DNA from: Liopterus haemorrhoidalis
Taxonomy: Eukaryota > Arthropoda > Insecta > Coleoptera > Dytiscidae
Direction: 5' to 3'
Assembly (NCBI GenBank): GCA_963971575.1
Contig: OZ020620.1
Span: 34,239,992-34,303,991 of the forward strand
DNA: 64,000 bases
In this document: piece by piece, positions 44,959-57,330 of the stretch
Layout: each line of letters starts with the position of its first letter
How positions within the stretch are numbered: the first letter of the stretch is position 1
Notes under the pieces: generated by a model
Told to the model about the DNA's origin: nothing
What the model saw: only the letters and a program-made list of their open reading frames with translations
Databases searched by the model: none
Translations under genes and position numbers: made by a program

Positions 44959-46104
44959 CAGGGCCGGCCCGATGGGTGAGGCGGCGAGGCGATCGCCTCA
45001 GGCGCCGGATTTATCAAGGCGCCAAAAAGAATCTTTTTTAGTGAGCCAAAAAAGTCGTGATTATCAAATTTGCCAAAAAATATTTTATTATTTCTGGTAG
45101 TGCTGTATTTGGACGGCACTTGTTTCAACCAAAATCAAGTGTAAGAAAGGTTTCAATGTTATTTATGGCCCACATCTGTTATGGATTTAAGTGACCTGAA
45201 CCAGAGGAATTCGTGAAGATCCCTATTTACTCATCTTAAACATTTACCCGCCAAATTTTCTAAAAATCTAATCATTTGAACTTTCTATTTTTATGGCAGA
45301 ATAATTATTTGTACAGATGGTGACTAAATGCAACATGCAATATTGCAGGGGTTATAAAAAATCACTTATAATTTTACTTTGAAAGTGTAAAGAGTTTGAT
45401 GAAAAAATTATATACTTACCTAACTATTTTTATTTCCTATTTTTAATTTTTAATTTTAATTTTATAAGTAATTCATTTTTTTTTTGTTGTGCTTTATGTG
45501 ATTGTGTGAATTTTTAACTTTAAGGTAAGTTTTTATTTCGTTACCTATTACCAGTACACTTTATATATTTATAGAAAAATCATTCAAAAATATTTTTTTA
45601 AGTAAATTTTTAATAATAACGGCTATACTGTACTAAAGTCGATACGTCACTTGGCTGTGATATTTAGAGATAAGGATTGGTTCATGATTGGAAATGGTAC
45701 TCATAAAGAACCGTTTAATATTAGGGAATGTTAGTCCAATGTTAGTAATTGGAACAATGCAGAACAATGGAGGTCATCATTTGACTGATGTTATTTTTGC
45801 GTCGTAATGCTCCTCTTTTTTTTATAATTTCCATTCTTCTTCTTTTACCTAAATAAAAGCTCGTTTGGAAAATATTGTGTGTATTTATTAAATTATACCC
45901 GTTTAAAAACCGTCAGGTTTAACTGACGGACCCTGTATAATAATATAGGATTGATGAAAAAAGGTAGAGGTTTTTACGAGACAAGATAGTGGCTTGAGGG
46001 GAGATGGGTCAGAAAATGGTTGTAAAAAAAGGGGGGGGGAGAAAATCAAAAGGCGTAATTTTTCTATCTTGCCTCAGGCGCCAAAAATGATCGGCCCGGC
46101 CCTG
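44959..46104. mobile_element. Non-autonomous hAT (CAGGGCCGGCCCGAT ends), unit 2
   Basis: Same as 24238-25383, with CTCAGAGT at 44951-44958 and 46105-46112. Confidence 0.92.
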
Positions 46105-46362
46105 CTCAGAGTGACCTGTCCACAGTAAATTCATGCCAACATTGATACGTTCTGTAGATGTTTGTACATGTTTTACATTCATCCAATCAAATAAGAGTAT
46201 TTCCTGACAATTGAAATAATTCAATCTGTCAATTTATTATTTTATTTACAATACAGTTATTCCTTTTATGATTATTATAGAAAATATAAAAATAAATTTT
46301 ATTTATATAATATATAACTGTATTAATTTATATAATTGCTCTCATATATTTATGATCTATTG

Positions 46363-48567
46363 CAGTGGTGTTCAACAGAAGACCTATAGTGTCAGGCCCA
46401 AAAATAACTTTTAAACAGCCTACACTAAATTTTTGCCTCCCCAATTTAATATTTTGAATTTCTGCCCCTCGCCATCACCAAGTGATATTCGGAATTTTAC
46501 CCCCCGCCCCCAGGTGATCTTTTGAATTTCTACACTCGATTCTCAGGTGATTTGTTTTTAAGTTTTGCCATCTCTCCCGTTTCTACCGGGTGATTTTTTT
46601 CGTGTACTTCTGTTCTCCCTTAAAGTAATTTTTATAATTTTTGTGCCCCCTTGCCTCAACTTATTTGCTGAATTTTTACCTCTCTCATCCTAAAGTGATT
46701 TTTTTTGTACTTCTGCTCTCCCTTAAAGTGATTTTTAGAATGTTTGTCCCACATGCCCCCAGCTTATTTTCTAAATTTTTACTTCCTCCGCCCACAAGTA
46801 ATTTTTTTTGTACCTCTGCCCACATTTCAAGTGATTTTTAGTAAAGGCTGCTCCCAGCCACCTGTTAGGTATTCTAAAAGTCGAAAAAATGCAGGGATGG
46901 GGAGTCGGAATCGGGAGTCGGGAGTCGAGGAGTCGAAGCTTTTTGGAGGAGTCGGAGTCGGAGTCGGGAGTCGGTAAAAGTTATCGACTCCCGACTCTTT
47001 GACTATATATTTATCAAGGATGAGAACAATCCGAAAACGAAAGCAAAATACCATACTACCAGAATTTGTTAAAGCATGGAAACAGGAACGACATTTTTTC
47101 TCTGTTCATGAACGAAAATGAAATTAAAAATATTCAATTCTGGTTTCCTTCATGCTTTTCAGTTAAAAATTTAATTAATTTTTAGTAATATCTAATTTTT
47201 CTTTTTTTGTATACTTTGGTTATTATGTTAAAACGAAACTAAACTGGATTTTTATTTTCTCAAGTTGTAACGGGCTTTGTGATTATTTTATGTTTCATGT
47301 TGGCAGCTAAAATCTATATGTCAAAAGAAAAAAGTGACATGTTATGAAAAATAAAGTACAGTCTGTTCCAAACGATTAGGCGGAACTAACTGGAATTTTC
47401 ATTTTTGTAAGTTGTCATTAGCTATTTTTTTATATATTGAAGTTGGCTTTTCCTGAACAAAATGATCAAAAGCTTCAATCAAACGGTAAAAGTAACTAGT
47501 ATTGAAAATCTAGTTCCGCCTAAACCAAAGGAACAGACTTTATATAAAATACAAAACAATTTTTTTTTAAACTAATATATTTGAAAATTTGTATTAAAAA
47601 TGACTCAATAGTCAAGATGAAATAAAAATGACATTTTATAAAAACAGCTCACCCCAACCCAAGATATTTAATGTAAGTATATTCTGTTTGCTTGGTTTAA
47701 GCGGAATTAGTTATCGAAATCTACTAACTTTTAAGTATTGAATGAAGCTTTGTATCATTTTGTTTAACAAAAGCCCACTTTAATAGTTAAAAAGTAAACT
47801 CGTGATAATTTGAGAAAATAAAAGTTCCATTTAGTTCCGCTTAAACATTTGGAATAGACTTTACAATTTACCAGTGAAAGGAGTCGGGAGTCGAAGTCGG
47901 AGTCGGAGTCGATTTTCAAAAATACCGACTCCGGAGTCGAGAGTCGGGAGTCGATAATTTTTCTGTCGACTCCCCATCCCTGAAAAAATGACTAATAATT
48001 TGATAGCTTTATAACTCAAAGATGGATATTCTTTTTCTAGTGATTTCAAAAATTGAGACAACGATTGCATATTATGTCTGGACACCAGAGTGACATCACA
48101 AGACAACTCGATCAGCTTTTCTTTTTCACGAGGATCAAATACACATGACATATCTTTATAGAATGGATTATTAATCCAGACGTTACCTTTACGAGGATCC
48201 TCATTTTCAGGGATATAATTATAAAAATATTCAGCTAATGCTCTTAAATGGTGACTTCGTTGAATATGAGTTTCTGGTTGCAGCAATCGACAATTCTTCC
48301 AAAAGTGGAAACATTTCTATATCTTCCTCTTATAAGCGACTATGCCAAAGATCTAGCTTCTTCAAAAGTATGAAAAATAGCCGCGAGAGGCGTTGTATTG
48401 GGGCTAGTAAATATTAAATAAATCATGGTTCGGATAAAAGTTATCTTCTGCTTCGACTAAAAAAATGTGCTATATACTCGTGAATAGAAGTGTGCATCTA
48501 CATGATTCGGTCAAAATATTTCGCGGACCGGCAGGAATTTCTGCGGATCACGGGTTGAAGAACACTG
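46363..48567 (-). mobile_element. hAT with ZBED5/FAM200-like remnant, unit 2
   Basis: Counterpart of 25642-27638 without the LINE, but split by the hAT at 46892-47982. The transposase remnant is at 47990-48286 (minus). Confidence 0.75.
46892..47982. mobile_element. Non-autonomous hAT with GAGTCG-rich ends, unit 2 only
   Basis: Ends CAGGGATGGGGAGTCG and CGACTCCCCATCCCTG; 8-bp duplication AAAAAATG at 46884-46891 and 47983-47990; empty site near 27055 in unit 1. Both ends carry GGAGTC/GGGAGTC subterminal repeats. Inside, about 47358-47545 is a diverged CAGTCTGTTCCAAACG element. Confidence 0.92.
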
Positions 48568-49021
48568 TTTTATTCCATTCCCACTTCGTCGTTGTTTATT
48601 TCTGACTCCAAATTCGGATCTGACCCAGCTAAAATATGATCTTCCATTGTACCGTCCTCCGTTTCGAGTTCCTCATCAATATTTGAAAAATTTACATTAA
48701 TGCTTTTCGTTTCGCCATATCAATGTCGATGACGTACCTTCAACTCGTAATTAACCACTGAATGAATATGTTTATCTGTCGCGTTCTTATCTTTTCATAA
48801 TTCAGTAATTCCCCGGCGTTTTAGCGTTACACAGTGTTGATCCGTCGTTATAAAATATAATTGAACCCAAATTTCAAGCCATTTTTACTCGTAATATCCG
48901 AAGCCGTTATAAGCGATAAGTCGCACTTATAAAAAGATATGTTTCTGGCCGGGACTTTGAAATTTCGTCGCAAAAACGGATATGTCGTTATATCAGAAGT
49001 CGTTATAAATGATATTCCTTG

Positions 49022-49197
49022 CAGTGGCGGATTAAGCCTTCGCCGGGCCCAAGACATTTTTGATTTACGGGCCCTCAACCTAAAGGCGTTCAAAGGGGAA
49101 GGGGAAAGAGGAAAGGGAAAGGGGAAGGGTTCGTTGGGCCCTTGAAAATTACGCCCAAGACAATTGTCTTTTTTGTCTTTGCGAAAGTCCGCCACTG
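49022..49197. mobile_element. 176-bp hAT MITE, unit 2
   Basis: Same insertion as 28093-28268, present before the duplication. Confidence 0.88.
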
Positions 49198-49468
49198 ATT
49201 CTTTGTATTTACCATTCACTGCAAAAAATTATTTCAAATAACTGAACATTGCTCTTATTCTTTTAATTAATCTAATCTTTTATAATAATAATCTAATGTT
49301 AATTTTTACTGATTTAAGATTTAATCTGAATCAAAATAAACCAATTGAGATATGGAAATGAAAGAAAAATTAATAAAAATCTAGATAAGATTATGATCTA
49401 AAAAATTAAATTTTTAAAATAATTTTCTATATATATAGATAACTTTTGTGTAAAATTATAGTTTCAAC

Positions 49469-52400
49469 ATGAAATACTTAAATATATTAGCTGTATTCTT
49501 TGTAAGTATACTGATTTTTATAGGGTTTCGTGGGTAGAACCAAAAAATCCTAAAAATATTTTTTAAATCTTTACTTTGACGAAATTTTTGCCAATATTAT
49601 GTAAAAAATATGTTTGCCCCCCCTTATTTCTTAGATAAGCTGATCTAAAAATAAAAAAATATATATATACATTAATGCTTCTTGCTATAATCCAAAATAG
49701 AATTTTTTTATTAGATTATTTTTACGATAGTTAAAATTTATATTGTAATAAAATAATTTTTTTATATTTAATTTGGACAGTGGTGGATCTAGCTTTTGAA
49801 ATTTGAAGGGACTCACCAGGATTTTTAGAGAAGACACAGTTGTTTTTGAAAGGTCTATTTGGTCTTGAAGCGTAGATTTTTTTTTTAATTTAACTGCCTT
49901 TGCTTCTGCGGCAATTAGCCAGGACAATTTTTTATTTGAGAAAATTTCCATGCCTGAACGGGATTCGAACCCGAGACCTTCGCAACACAGAGCACATGTG
50001 TTACCACTACGCTACGCCGGTCGGCAAAGCGTAGATTAACGAAGAGTATTTTTTACCGACCGTCAACATATATAAGGGAGGTATTGTGATCATACCGATT
50101 TTGACATTTCGAGATTTCGATGGATCTCCACGAATTGAGGTCCCTATATAACGTTTTGACTATTTTTAGCATGATGTCTTTCGGCTGTCTGTCCGTCAGT
50201 CCGTCCGTCTGTCTGTACACATGCAGAGCAAATTCGACTAAAAGGATTTTTATGACATTGCATATTTAAACTTTTGATATCAAAGGCACGAGTTGATCAA
50301 CTTTTGGTAAAAATCGGTTGACTAGAAATGGGAGTTTACTCGTGTCGATTTTAAGATTTTTGCGAATATTTAGTAACAGAAAAATATTTTACTTTTATTT
50401 GAGACTTTTTTTGATAAAACGAAAATTTTTTGAAATTTTTATAAGTATCTATTTTTTCATACTTAAATGTAACGTTTCCATGGTCATGATAAATAATATC
50501 TCTGTTAGAAAATATTAGGCCAAGTTATTTCTGCTCTGCTACTAATAAGTTTTATTCGAGACATTTTTTGATAAAACGAAAAATGTTTGAAAAATTTTTG
50601 GAAATTTTTCTAAGTATCTAATTTTTCATACTTATATGTAATGTTTCCATGGTCATGATAAATAATATCTTTGTTATTTGTACTCTGTTGCTAGAATGTA
50701 TTTTATACAAGTACTTTGTGATGGCGGTCGGTCCTGTGGTGGCTACAGCTGATTTATTTTTACATCTTATTATATTGATAAAATTTTTGTCAAAAATATA
50801 TAAAAAAATTTGATGATTAAATTTCACACTCTTCTGTAATTATTCACTGTAATCGTCTACCTCTGAGTTCTTGTGTGACACTCGGCCTTGAGTACAGTTC
50901 TTGGATCTTTGTTCTTACCGATTTTCCATTCACCATTCATTTGAATGAGACAAAAGATTCGTCGTAATATTTTTTTGAGTTGAATATAGACGGCTATATC
51001 CCAAACCTTGGCGATATATATATATATATAAATCAGGTAAATTTAACATTTTAGTTAATCAGTAGCAGTTACGGTGCTACATTGTCTCCTGATGATGATA
51101 AAACCTGCGTGGCTGGGAAGTTGAAATGCAGCGACGATTGTTCTTCCATGATACTTTGTCCTCAAACTAATAAGCCAATCAAAGTTAGCTGTTCTGATCA
51201 ATCGGGTGGCAAGAATAATTACTGTAGCGTTCAGAACGGCACTGTTCAGTGCTCTACAAATAACGGCTGTCCAATTCCAGAAGATAATCCTTGTTTACAT
51301 CTGAAAAATGGATACTATCCAGACCTTCTCAACTGTTCAAGGTATTACATATTACTTTTACATTTATATGATTCTGAACAATTTTAATTACACGTTTTAA
51401 GCAATTTTTGCACATCCGAGCAATTTTTGCGTACCCGAGCAATTTTAGGGCCCGTTTATACAACCTTAACAGTAACTTTTCCTTACCTTATCCCTAACCC
51501 GTAAAAGATAAACTATACAAAACGCCTATGTACGTTTATACAACCTTAGCCGTAATTTATCCATAAGCAGACCTTAGCAATAAGAATTCCGTAACCTTGA
51601 AAGTTCCCAACATTTCAACTTTCGTGGTTAAATTACGGCTAAATCACTGAACAGCGCATGCGCGAAAATAGGACTGTTATGAAATAGGCAACGAACTTTA
51701 TTCTTGTGAAATAATAAAGATGACACGAACACGGCAGATGCTGCCAAGGCAGTATAAAGGAATATTCCAATAATTTGCTCATTATTCATTTTAATAAAAT
51801 AGCTTCCAAAATTCGCAATTGACGTTTAGAATAAAGGTTAGGTTTACGATGTTTACTCGGAACAGCGCATTTCATTGGCTGCGGCTGACGATCGAGATTA
51901 AGGAAAAGTTAAGGAAAAGGTTGTATAAACCCAATACTTTCGTTCTGGGGATCGTTAAAAACTTATGGATAAGGTACTTCTCAGTTACGGCTAAGCAAAA
52001 TTATGGCTAAGTTGTATAAACCAGCCATTAATTGCATGTTCTAAGCAATTTTTGCATGTCCGAGCAATTTTAATTGCACGTTCTAAAGAATTCTTATATG
52101 TCCGAGCAATTTTAATTGCACATTCAAAGCAATTTTTGCATATCCGAGCAATTTTAATTGCACGTTCTAAGCAACTTTAGCATATCCGAGCAATTTTAAT
52201 TGCATGTCATCACAAAATACTTTGTATCAATTATTTGTTTATATTATTTTTCTGCGTTATGTATATAAATATATTGTACCGAACTTTGTATTTGTATATA
52301 TATTTTATAAATGGATATTATTATTATTATTAATATTCTAAGCAATTTTTGGAAACCGAGCAATTTTATTTGCACGTTTAAAGCAATTTTTGAATATCCG

Positions 52401-53376
52401 AGTAATTTTAATTGCATGTTCTAAGCAATTTTTGCATGTCCGAGCAATTTTAATTCCACCTTCTAAGCAATTTTTGCCTATCCGAGCAATTTTTATTGCA
52501 TGTAATTAGTAATTACATCTTTTCAATTTTAATTACACATTCTAAACAATTTTAACTGCATATTTTTAGCAATAATTGCTCATTTTAAGTAGTACACGTT
52601 CTGTGCAATAATTGCAAGCAATAAGCAATAATGGTTCTAAATACTATTACAAGTACATTGAGTGTACTTTTTAATCAATTATTGCATATTCTAAATAATA
52701 AATAATTATTCAAAACACTTTTAATTTCGGGTTTTAAACAATAATTACACATTTAAAACAATAAATCCAATCTCTAGGCAATAATTACTCGTTCTAAGCA
52801 GTAATTGCACGTATAAAACAATAAATGCAATTTTTAAGCAATAATTGCACGGTATTAGCAATAATTGCATATTGGAGAAATGTTATTTCATATTTTTTAA
52901 GCATTTTTTTTTGTATTAGATTTTACTACTGCAATGCTGGAAAAAAAGAAGATTCTCTTTGTACCGGCTCAGGACATTTTAATTCAGTGACAGAATTGTG
53001 TGACACCACAACTCCTTGCAACGAATTCAGCAGTAGCCAGTTATGCAAAAACCAGGATAGTAAACTAATTGCACATCCGCAGGCAAAATTTTTGTATATT
53101 CTTTGCACATCACCTCCACAATTGTTTTCTTGCGATATAAGAAGTACTCCTGGTTATTTTGAGTATAATTTTGATCCTGCAACAGCTACTTGTGCCTTTA
53201 AATGCCTGCAACCAGGAGCATATCCTAGTGACCATGGAAAAACAAAATATTATCAGTGCGAGAAAAATTCAGCTGGAGTTTTAGCGCCAACAGAGAATGA
53301 GTGTCCCAAAAATTCCAATTTCCAGGCTGATGCACAAGGACTCAATGGAAAATGTGTTCATGAATATCTAATTTAA
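49469..53376 (+). CDS. Gene C2: secreted protein with four CBM14-like domains
   Basis: Exons 49469-49501 (MKYLNILAVFF), 51055-51341 and 52920-53376; 777 nt, 258 aa. The signal peptide is completed by LISSSYGA. Exon 2 has TCVAGKLKCSDDCSSMILCP and NGYYPDLLNCSR. The phase-2 junction gives Arg, then FYYCNAGKKEDSLC. Exon 3 continues with LIAHPQAKFLYILCTSPPQL, YYQCEKNSAGVLAPTENECP and NFQADAQGLNGKCVHEYLI. It shares the last cysteine block with A but not the MITE-derived tail. Function by family: extracellular chitin binding. GATA motifs lie at about 49383 and 49437. A poly(A) signal AATAAA lies at 53407-53412. The only complete C copy. Confidence 0.9.
49879..50026 (-). mobile_element. tRNA-derived SINE in C2 intron 1
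   Basis: In reverse orientation it shows an A box (TAGCGTAGTGGTAA), a B box (GGGTTCGAATCCCG) and the tail CAATTAGCCAGGACAATTTT (plus-strand view). The 11-bp target duplication AAGCGTAGATT lies at 49868-49878 and 50027-50037. The duplication breakpoint lies in this tail. Confidence 0.92.
50056..50731. repeat. Intron-1 repeat (C2), with an internal partial duplication
   Basis: Ends CCGACCGTCA and TGGCGGTCGG. The TCTG tract is short (about 50180-50213). The segment around CCATGGTCATGATAAATAAT occurs twice (about 50476 and 50646). Confidence 0.8.
51400..52870. repeat. Intron-2 minisatellite of C2 (GCAATTTTTGCATATCCGAG)
   Basis: A roughly 40-bp unit (AGCAATTTTTGCATATCCGAG plus CAATTTTAATTGCACGTTCT) repeats on both sides of an inserted MITE and decays to the right into AAGCAATAATTGCAC motifs. 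It reaches nearly to the exon-3 acceptor and differs from the satellite in A. Confidence 0.85.
51448..52027. mobile_element. 580-bp MITE (GGGCCCGTTTATACAACCTT end)
   Basis: Left GCCCGTTTATACAACCTTA and right TAAGTTGTATAAACCAGCC are imperfect inverted complements, with TTA on both sides (51445-51447 and 52028-52030), suggesting a Harbinger-type target. It splits the minisatellite. No coding frame. Confidence 0.7.
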
Positions 53377-53589
53377 TCAAATTTTGTAAACTCTTAAATC
53401 TATCTAAATAAAATTGGATATTCTGTTTTTTTTTTTTTTTTAATTTTTATGACACGTTTCGAAATGTTTCAAGTGACTGTAAAATGATATATAATAATTC
53501 TTTATTCCATAGGCCTTGCAGGGCCAAGGCGTTCAGGATATTCACTATTACAAAAAATAGAAAAATCAATCCAAAAATACAATTTACAA

Positions 53590-53880
53590 TTTATAATACT
53601 TTTTCTCATTTCTTTCTTCTTGCTCCAATGTCCCTCTCCTTCTTCATATTCTCCTTCTGATTTCCCTCTCTGATCTCCTTCCTTCTTGCTTCCAGTTCTC
53701 TCTCCCATCTTTCTCCCTTCCTACCTCCACATTTCCAGGTAACCTCAACCCCCTTCCTTCCTTCCATTTCTCCCCTTCCGCTTCCCACCGGGTCTGTTCC
53801 TTCCTTCCTTTACCCCTTCCTGTTATCCTTCCCCAATCTCAATCCTTCTTGCCTCTAATCCCTCGCCCACCTCTCCCCCC
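53590..53880. repeat. CT-rich low-complexity tract
   Basis: Long pyrimidine stretches (CCTTCCTTC, CTCCTTC). The open frames on the minus strand are compositional. Just upstream, 53513-53535 holds an inverted GCCTTG/CAAGGC. Confidence 0.85.
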
Positions 53881-54572
53881 TTCCATTGATTGTAAATTAT
53901 ATCCATGAAGAAAAAAAAACAGTTTCTATCTGTTTGTCTTTTTACCTGTTGGCCTGTTTTTTCAAAATTCATGCAAAAACGGCTAGACATATTTTAACAT
54001 AATTTGGTACGACGATAGAGAAAAATTGATGTGAAGTGTGAATTTTGATGTGAAGTGGGAAAAATGTATAACTTCTAATGGAGCATACTTTGAATAAAAA
54101 AACCTTTACTGTTCTTTTGAGTTTAATGTGTTTCATTTTTTAAAAAAATCCGCATTTTATACTTGTAGACCTGGTATAAAATAGACACTGCATGCTCTTT
54201 GTCTCAACACAGTTTGTTATGAAGCCATGACCTTATTTAAACGTGGGGGGGGGGGGAATTTGTCCCCTTGAATACAGCAGGTGGTCTAATTTCATTTATT
54301 TTGCCAAGCTGCCGTTAGGAATGTAGCGAGCCCGATACGTTACTTTTTAACGTACCATTTATTGTCCACTAGGTAAAGAGCCTGTGATATTATATGAAGT
54401 CTAATCTCAAACTGAAATGAGATTCCTGACTAAAGGAGTTCGGTAATAGGCGTGAGTGTTAGCCAGGGTTCATCATTACGATATGTGAATTAAATGATAT
54501 TTATCTGTACTTACCAATCGACTGATCAGGCATCTGGAAATTAGTCTGGACTTTAGCTGTTCACTTAAGTTC
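53881..54572. other. Intergenic C2-D: no gene seen
   Basis: AT-rich DNA with a G run near 54245-54256 and weak similarity at 53930-54060 to the TCTG/tRNA-like repeat (AAAACGGCTAGACA, TTGATGTGAAGTGTGAATTT). Confidence 0.4.
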
Positions 54573-54576
54573 TTAA

Positions 54577-55337
54577 GGCTGCGTATAACCCCCGGAGGTT
54601 ACTAGTTTCTTATACAAAACTAACAATCTCAAATAAAATTAGTATCAATCTATACATCAAATTTTGCACCGAATTTGTATCTATCTAATATGATAGTTTT
54701 AATTGTAGAAACATTTATAGTAAAAATATTTTCGCTCAATAACTTAAAAATAGACATCAGCGATATTGTTCTGTAATTTTTTAAATCTATTTGTGGGTTT
54801 CGAATAACTTTTATATTTATATAGTTTTGTGTAGAAATGTTCAAATAATACGTCAAATTTTTTTTCGCCTTGATTACTTATAGTTTAGAGCCTTCGTCGA
54901 AAAATATTATACTTAAAGATAATAAAATGTTACTTGGTACACGTATTCTTCACGAAAAATAAATCATTTTTACCCGTAACACCAATTTTGAAAACCGCAG
55001 CAGATTCAAGAGAGCGGCAAAAATAGATTACCAAGTACAATGACTATAAGTAATTTTCACAATACAACAAAATAGCTACAATCATATTTGTAGATTGAAG
55101 CTTTAGGTACAATTTTCCGCATCGTACGTAAATATGCGTCGATTGGTTTACAAGATGGCGTATATAATGCAATTTGCTTATTTACAACTACCTAACAGTT
55201 TTTTCTACAAATAAAAATATCCTATTAGATAGATACAAATTCGCTGCAAATTTTGATATGTAGATTGTGATTAATTTTATTTCCGATTATTAGTTTTGTA
55301 TAAGAAACTATTGAGGACTATAGGGTTGTGCGCCGCC
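54577..55337. mobile_element. 761-bp TTAA element with about 130-bp inverted ends
   Basis: TTAA at 54573-54576 and 55338-55341. Left GGCTGCGTATAACCC and right GGGTTGTGCGCCGCC start imperfect inverted repeats that continue for about 130 bp (TTCTTATACAAAACTAA against its complement). TTAA suggests piggyBac-type mobilisation. No transposase. Confidence 0.8.
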
Positions 55338-55340
55338 TTA

Positions 55341-56734
55341 AGATATTTTTTTGTTAATTTTAATTCGAATGCCTAATACCATTATTTATTATTTTTTTTA
55401 TATAGCAAGATTCTTTAAGATTTTGAAAATTGCGCCTATGGCTTCCATAGGTTGTTTTAACTCATAAGCTCTGCTCCTCTGATTTCGTATACATTGAAAC
55501 ATAGAATTAATTTCAACAATTCCCACTGATAATTATATTTACGCTTTTAAAAATGAAATGCAACATTTGCCAAAATATAACTAGAATTTTAAAAAATAAT
55601 TTAAATAAAATAAAAATGCAAAAAAAAGAGAAAAAATAAAATTGTCACCAAACCAGGAGCGAACCCTAGTTTGCTAATTAGAATGCGAGAACGCTAACCA
55701 TTACACCATGAAAACATGTTACATAAACTTACTGTGTTACATAAGTTATTAAATATTTTACATCGTCAACCAAAAAAATTGATGTGAAGTGTGAATTTTC
55801 ACACATTTCTGGGTTTTGCAGGTATTTAGTAAGTGAACGATGATTATTTGGGATGCCAAAACAAATTTTATGTCAAAATATTTTTTTATGAATTTTAATT
55901 CGAATGCCTATACCATTATTTAAGTTTCTAAATATATGCAGTATTTTTTTTATACAGGAAAGTTCATTAAGATTTTGAAAATTGCACCTATGGCTTCCAT
56001 TGGTTGCTTACATCATAAGTCCCGCCCTTTAATTTCGTCAAACATAGAATTAAATTATAATTTCAACACTTTCCACTGGTTATTAAATTTACGCTTTTAA
56101 AAATTAAATGCAACATTTACCAAATATAACTAGAATTTTAACAAAATAAAAATGCAAAAAAAAAAACAAAAAATAAAATCAACAGAATTCGAACCCTAGC
56201 TTGCAAGTTAACTTATATTATTAAGCGTACGACAAATCCAACCACGCCACGATAGCTACTGATGTGGTAAGTTACACAACGTATTAAATAGTTAACATAT
56301 TTTAGTTAAAAACACAAAAAATGCGTTATTTTCCGAAAACATAATCTGATCAAAAATTCCTGTTGTACTATTCCGGTTCACACCAATGTACATTACTTAG
56401 AATTTTTTCAGATTTTTAGTTTAAACCCTCTGGGCTACAGGATGTGGGACAAAAATATTTTTGCACAATTTTGACAAAAATCGCATCAAAATAATTTATT
56501 TTGCAAAAATAAAATTTTGATCGTTAATTCACGTACTAAGGGCCTTCATTTGATACCCAACTCAGAATTTAAAAAAAATATTTTTTTTTCGATGAGCACA
56601 TATTTGTTTATATTTTTAGAGGGATATGTTTTTTAGATGTTTTAGTATTTTTTCTATGTGCGGGTTAAAGAGTTGTATAAGCATGCCAAATTTCAACTCT
56701 CTAGGTTTAGCCGTTTGGCTACAATTTTTACCGA

Positions 56735-56768
<34 letters not shown>

Positions 56769-57030
56769 GACAAAATGACGGTATAAGGGTTTTTCGGTCA
56801 TACCTACAAAACCCTAAAAACCACAAAAAATGCGTTATTTTCCGAAAACATAATCTGATCAAAAATTCCAGTTGTACTATTCCGGTTCACACCAATGTAT
56901 ATTACTTAGAATTTTTTCAGATTTTTAGTTTAAACCATCGGGACTACAGGGTGTGGGACATTTTTTTTTGCACAATTTTGGCAAAAATTGTCTAAAAATA
57001 ATTTATTTTGCAAAAATAAAATTTTGACCG
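55341..57030 (-). repeat. Three reverse copies of the tRNA-like-module repeat
   Basis: A truncated copy at about 55341-55800, a nearly full copy at about 55780-56815 (ending CATACCTACAAAACCCTA) and a partial copy at about 56820-57030. tRNA-like modules on the minus strand are at about 55645-55712 (ATGGTGTAATGGTTAGCG, GGGTTCGCTCC) and 56180-56265 (TGGCGTGGTTGG, GGGTTCGAATTC). Confidence 0.7.
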
Positions 57031-57260
57031 TTAATCCACGTACTGATGTGCTTCCTACAAAATTCCCTTAACGGAAAAATTTTTGCATCTGTGGACGATA
57101 TCAAAATTCACCTGGACAGATTTTTCGAGAGCAAAGACGGAACCTTTTGGAGAGATGGCATTATGAAATTGCCTGAACGTTTGTCCAAAGTCATAGAAAA
57201 TAATGGACAGCACATTAGATAATAAAGTTTTTTTTAGAATGTATATTTTGTTGAATAAAA
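57030..57260 (+). mobile_element. Mariner transposase C-terminal fragment
   Basis: The plus strand reads LLQNSLNGKIFASVDDIKIH, then LDRFFESKDGTFWRDGIMKL and PERLSKVIENNGQHI, the typical end of a mariner transposase. The minus-strand frame at 57055-57297 is its shadow. Confidence 0.8.
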
Positions 57261-57330
57261 GGTGAAAAAAAACGAACGAACTTATGTAACAACCCAATAT
57301 ATGTATGTCAGATTGACTAGTGATATTTTT

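Larger units (their letters stand above)
28993..49929 (+). other. Tandem segmental duplication, unit 2
   Basis: About 20.9 kb, direct copy of 3577-28992. It holds an E orphan exon 1, A2, B2 and C2 exon 1. Unit-2-only insertions are 33947-34099, 35250-35558, 40158-40286, 40514-41746, 41797-42203, 42976-43268 and 46892-47982. Confidence 0.92.

Noticed and set aside
53502..53788. Minus-strand frames rich in Gly, Glu, Lys and Arg
   Set aside because: Compositional product of a pyrimidine-rich tract; no domain and no splice context.
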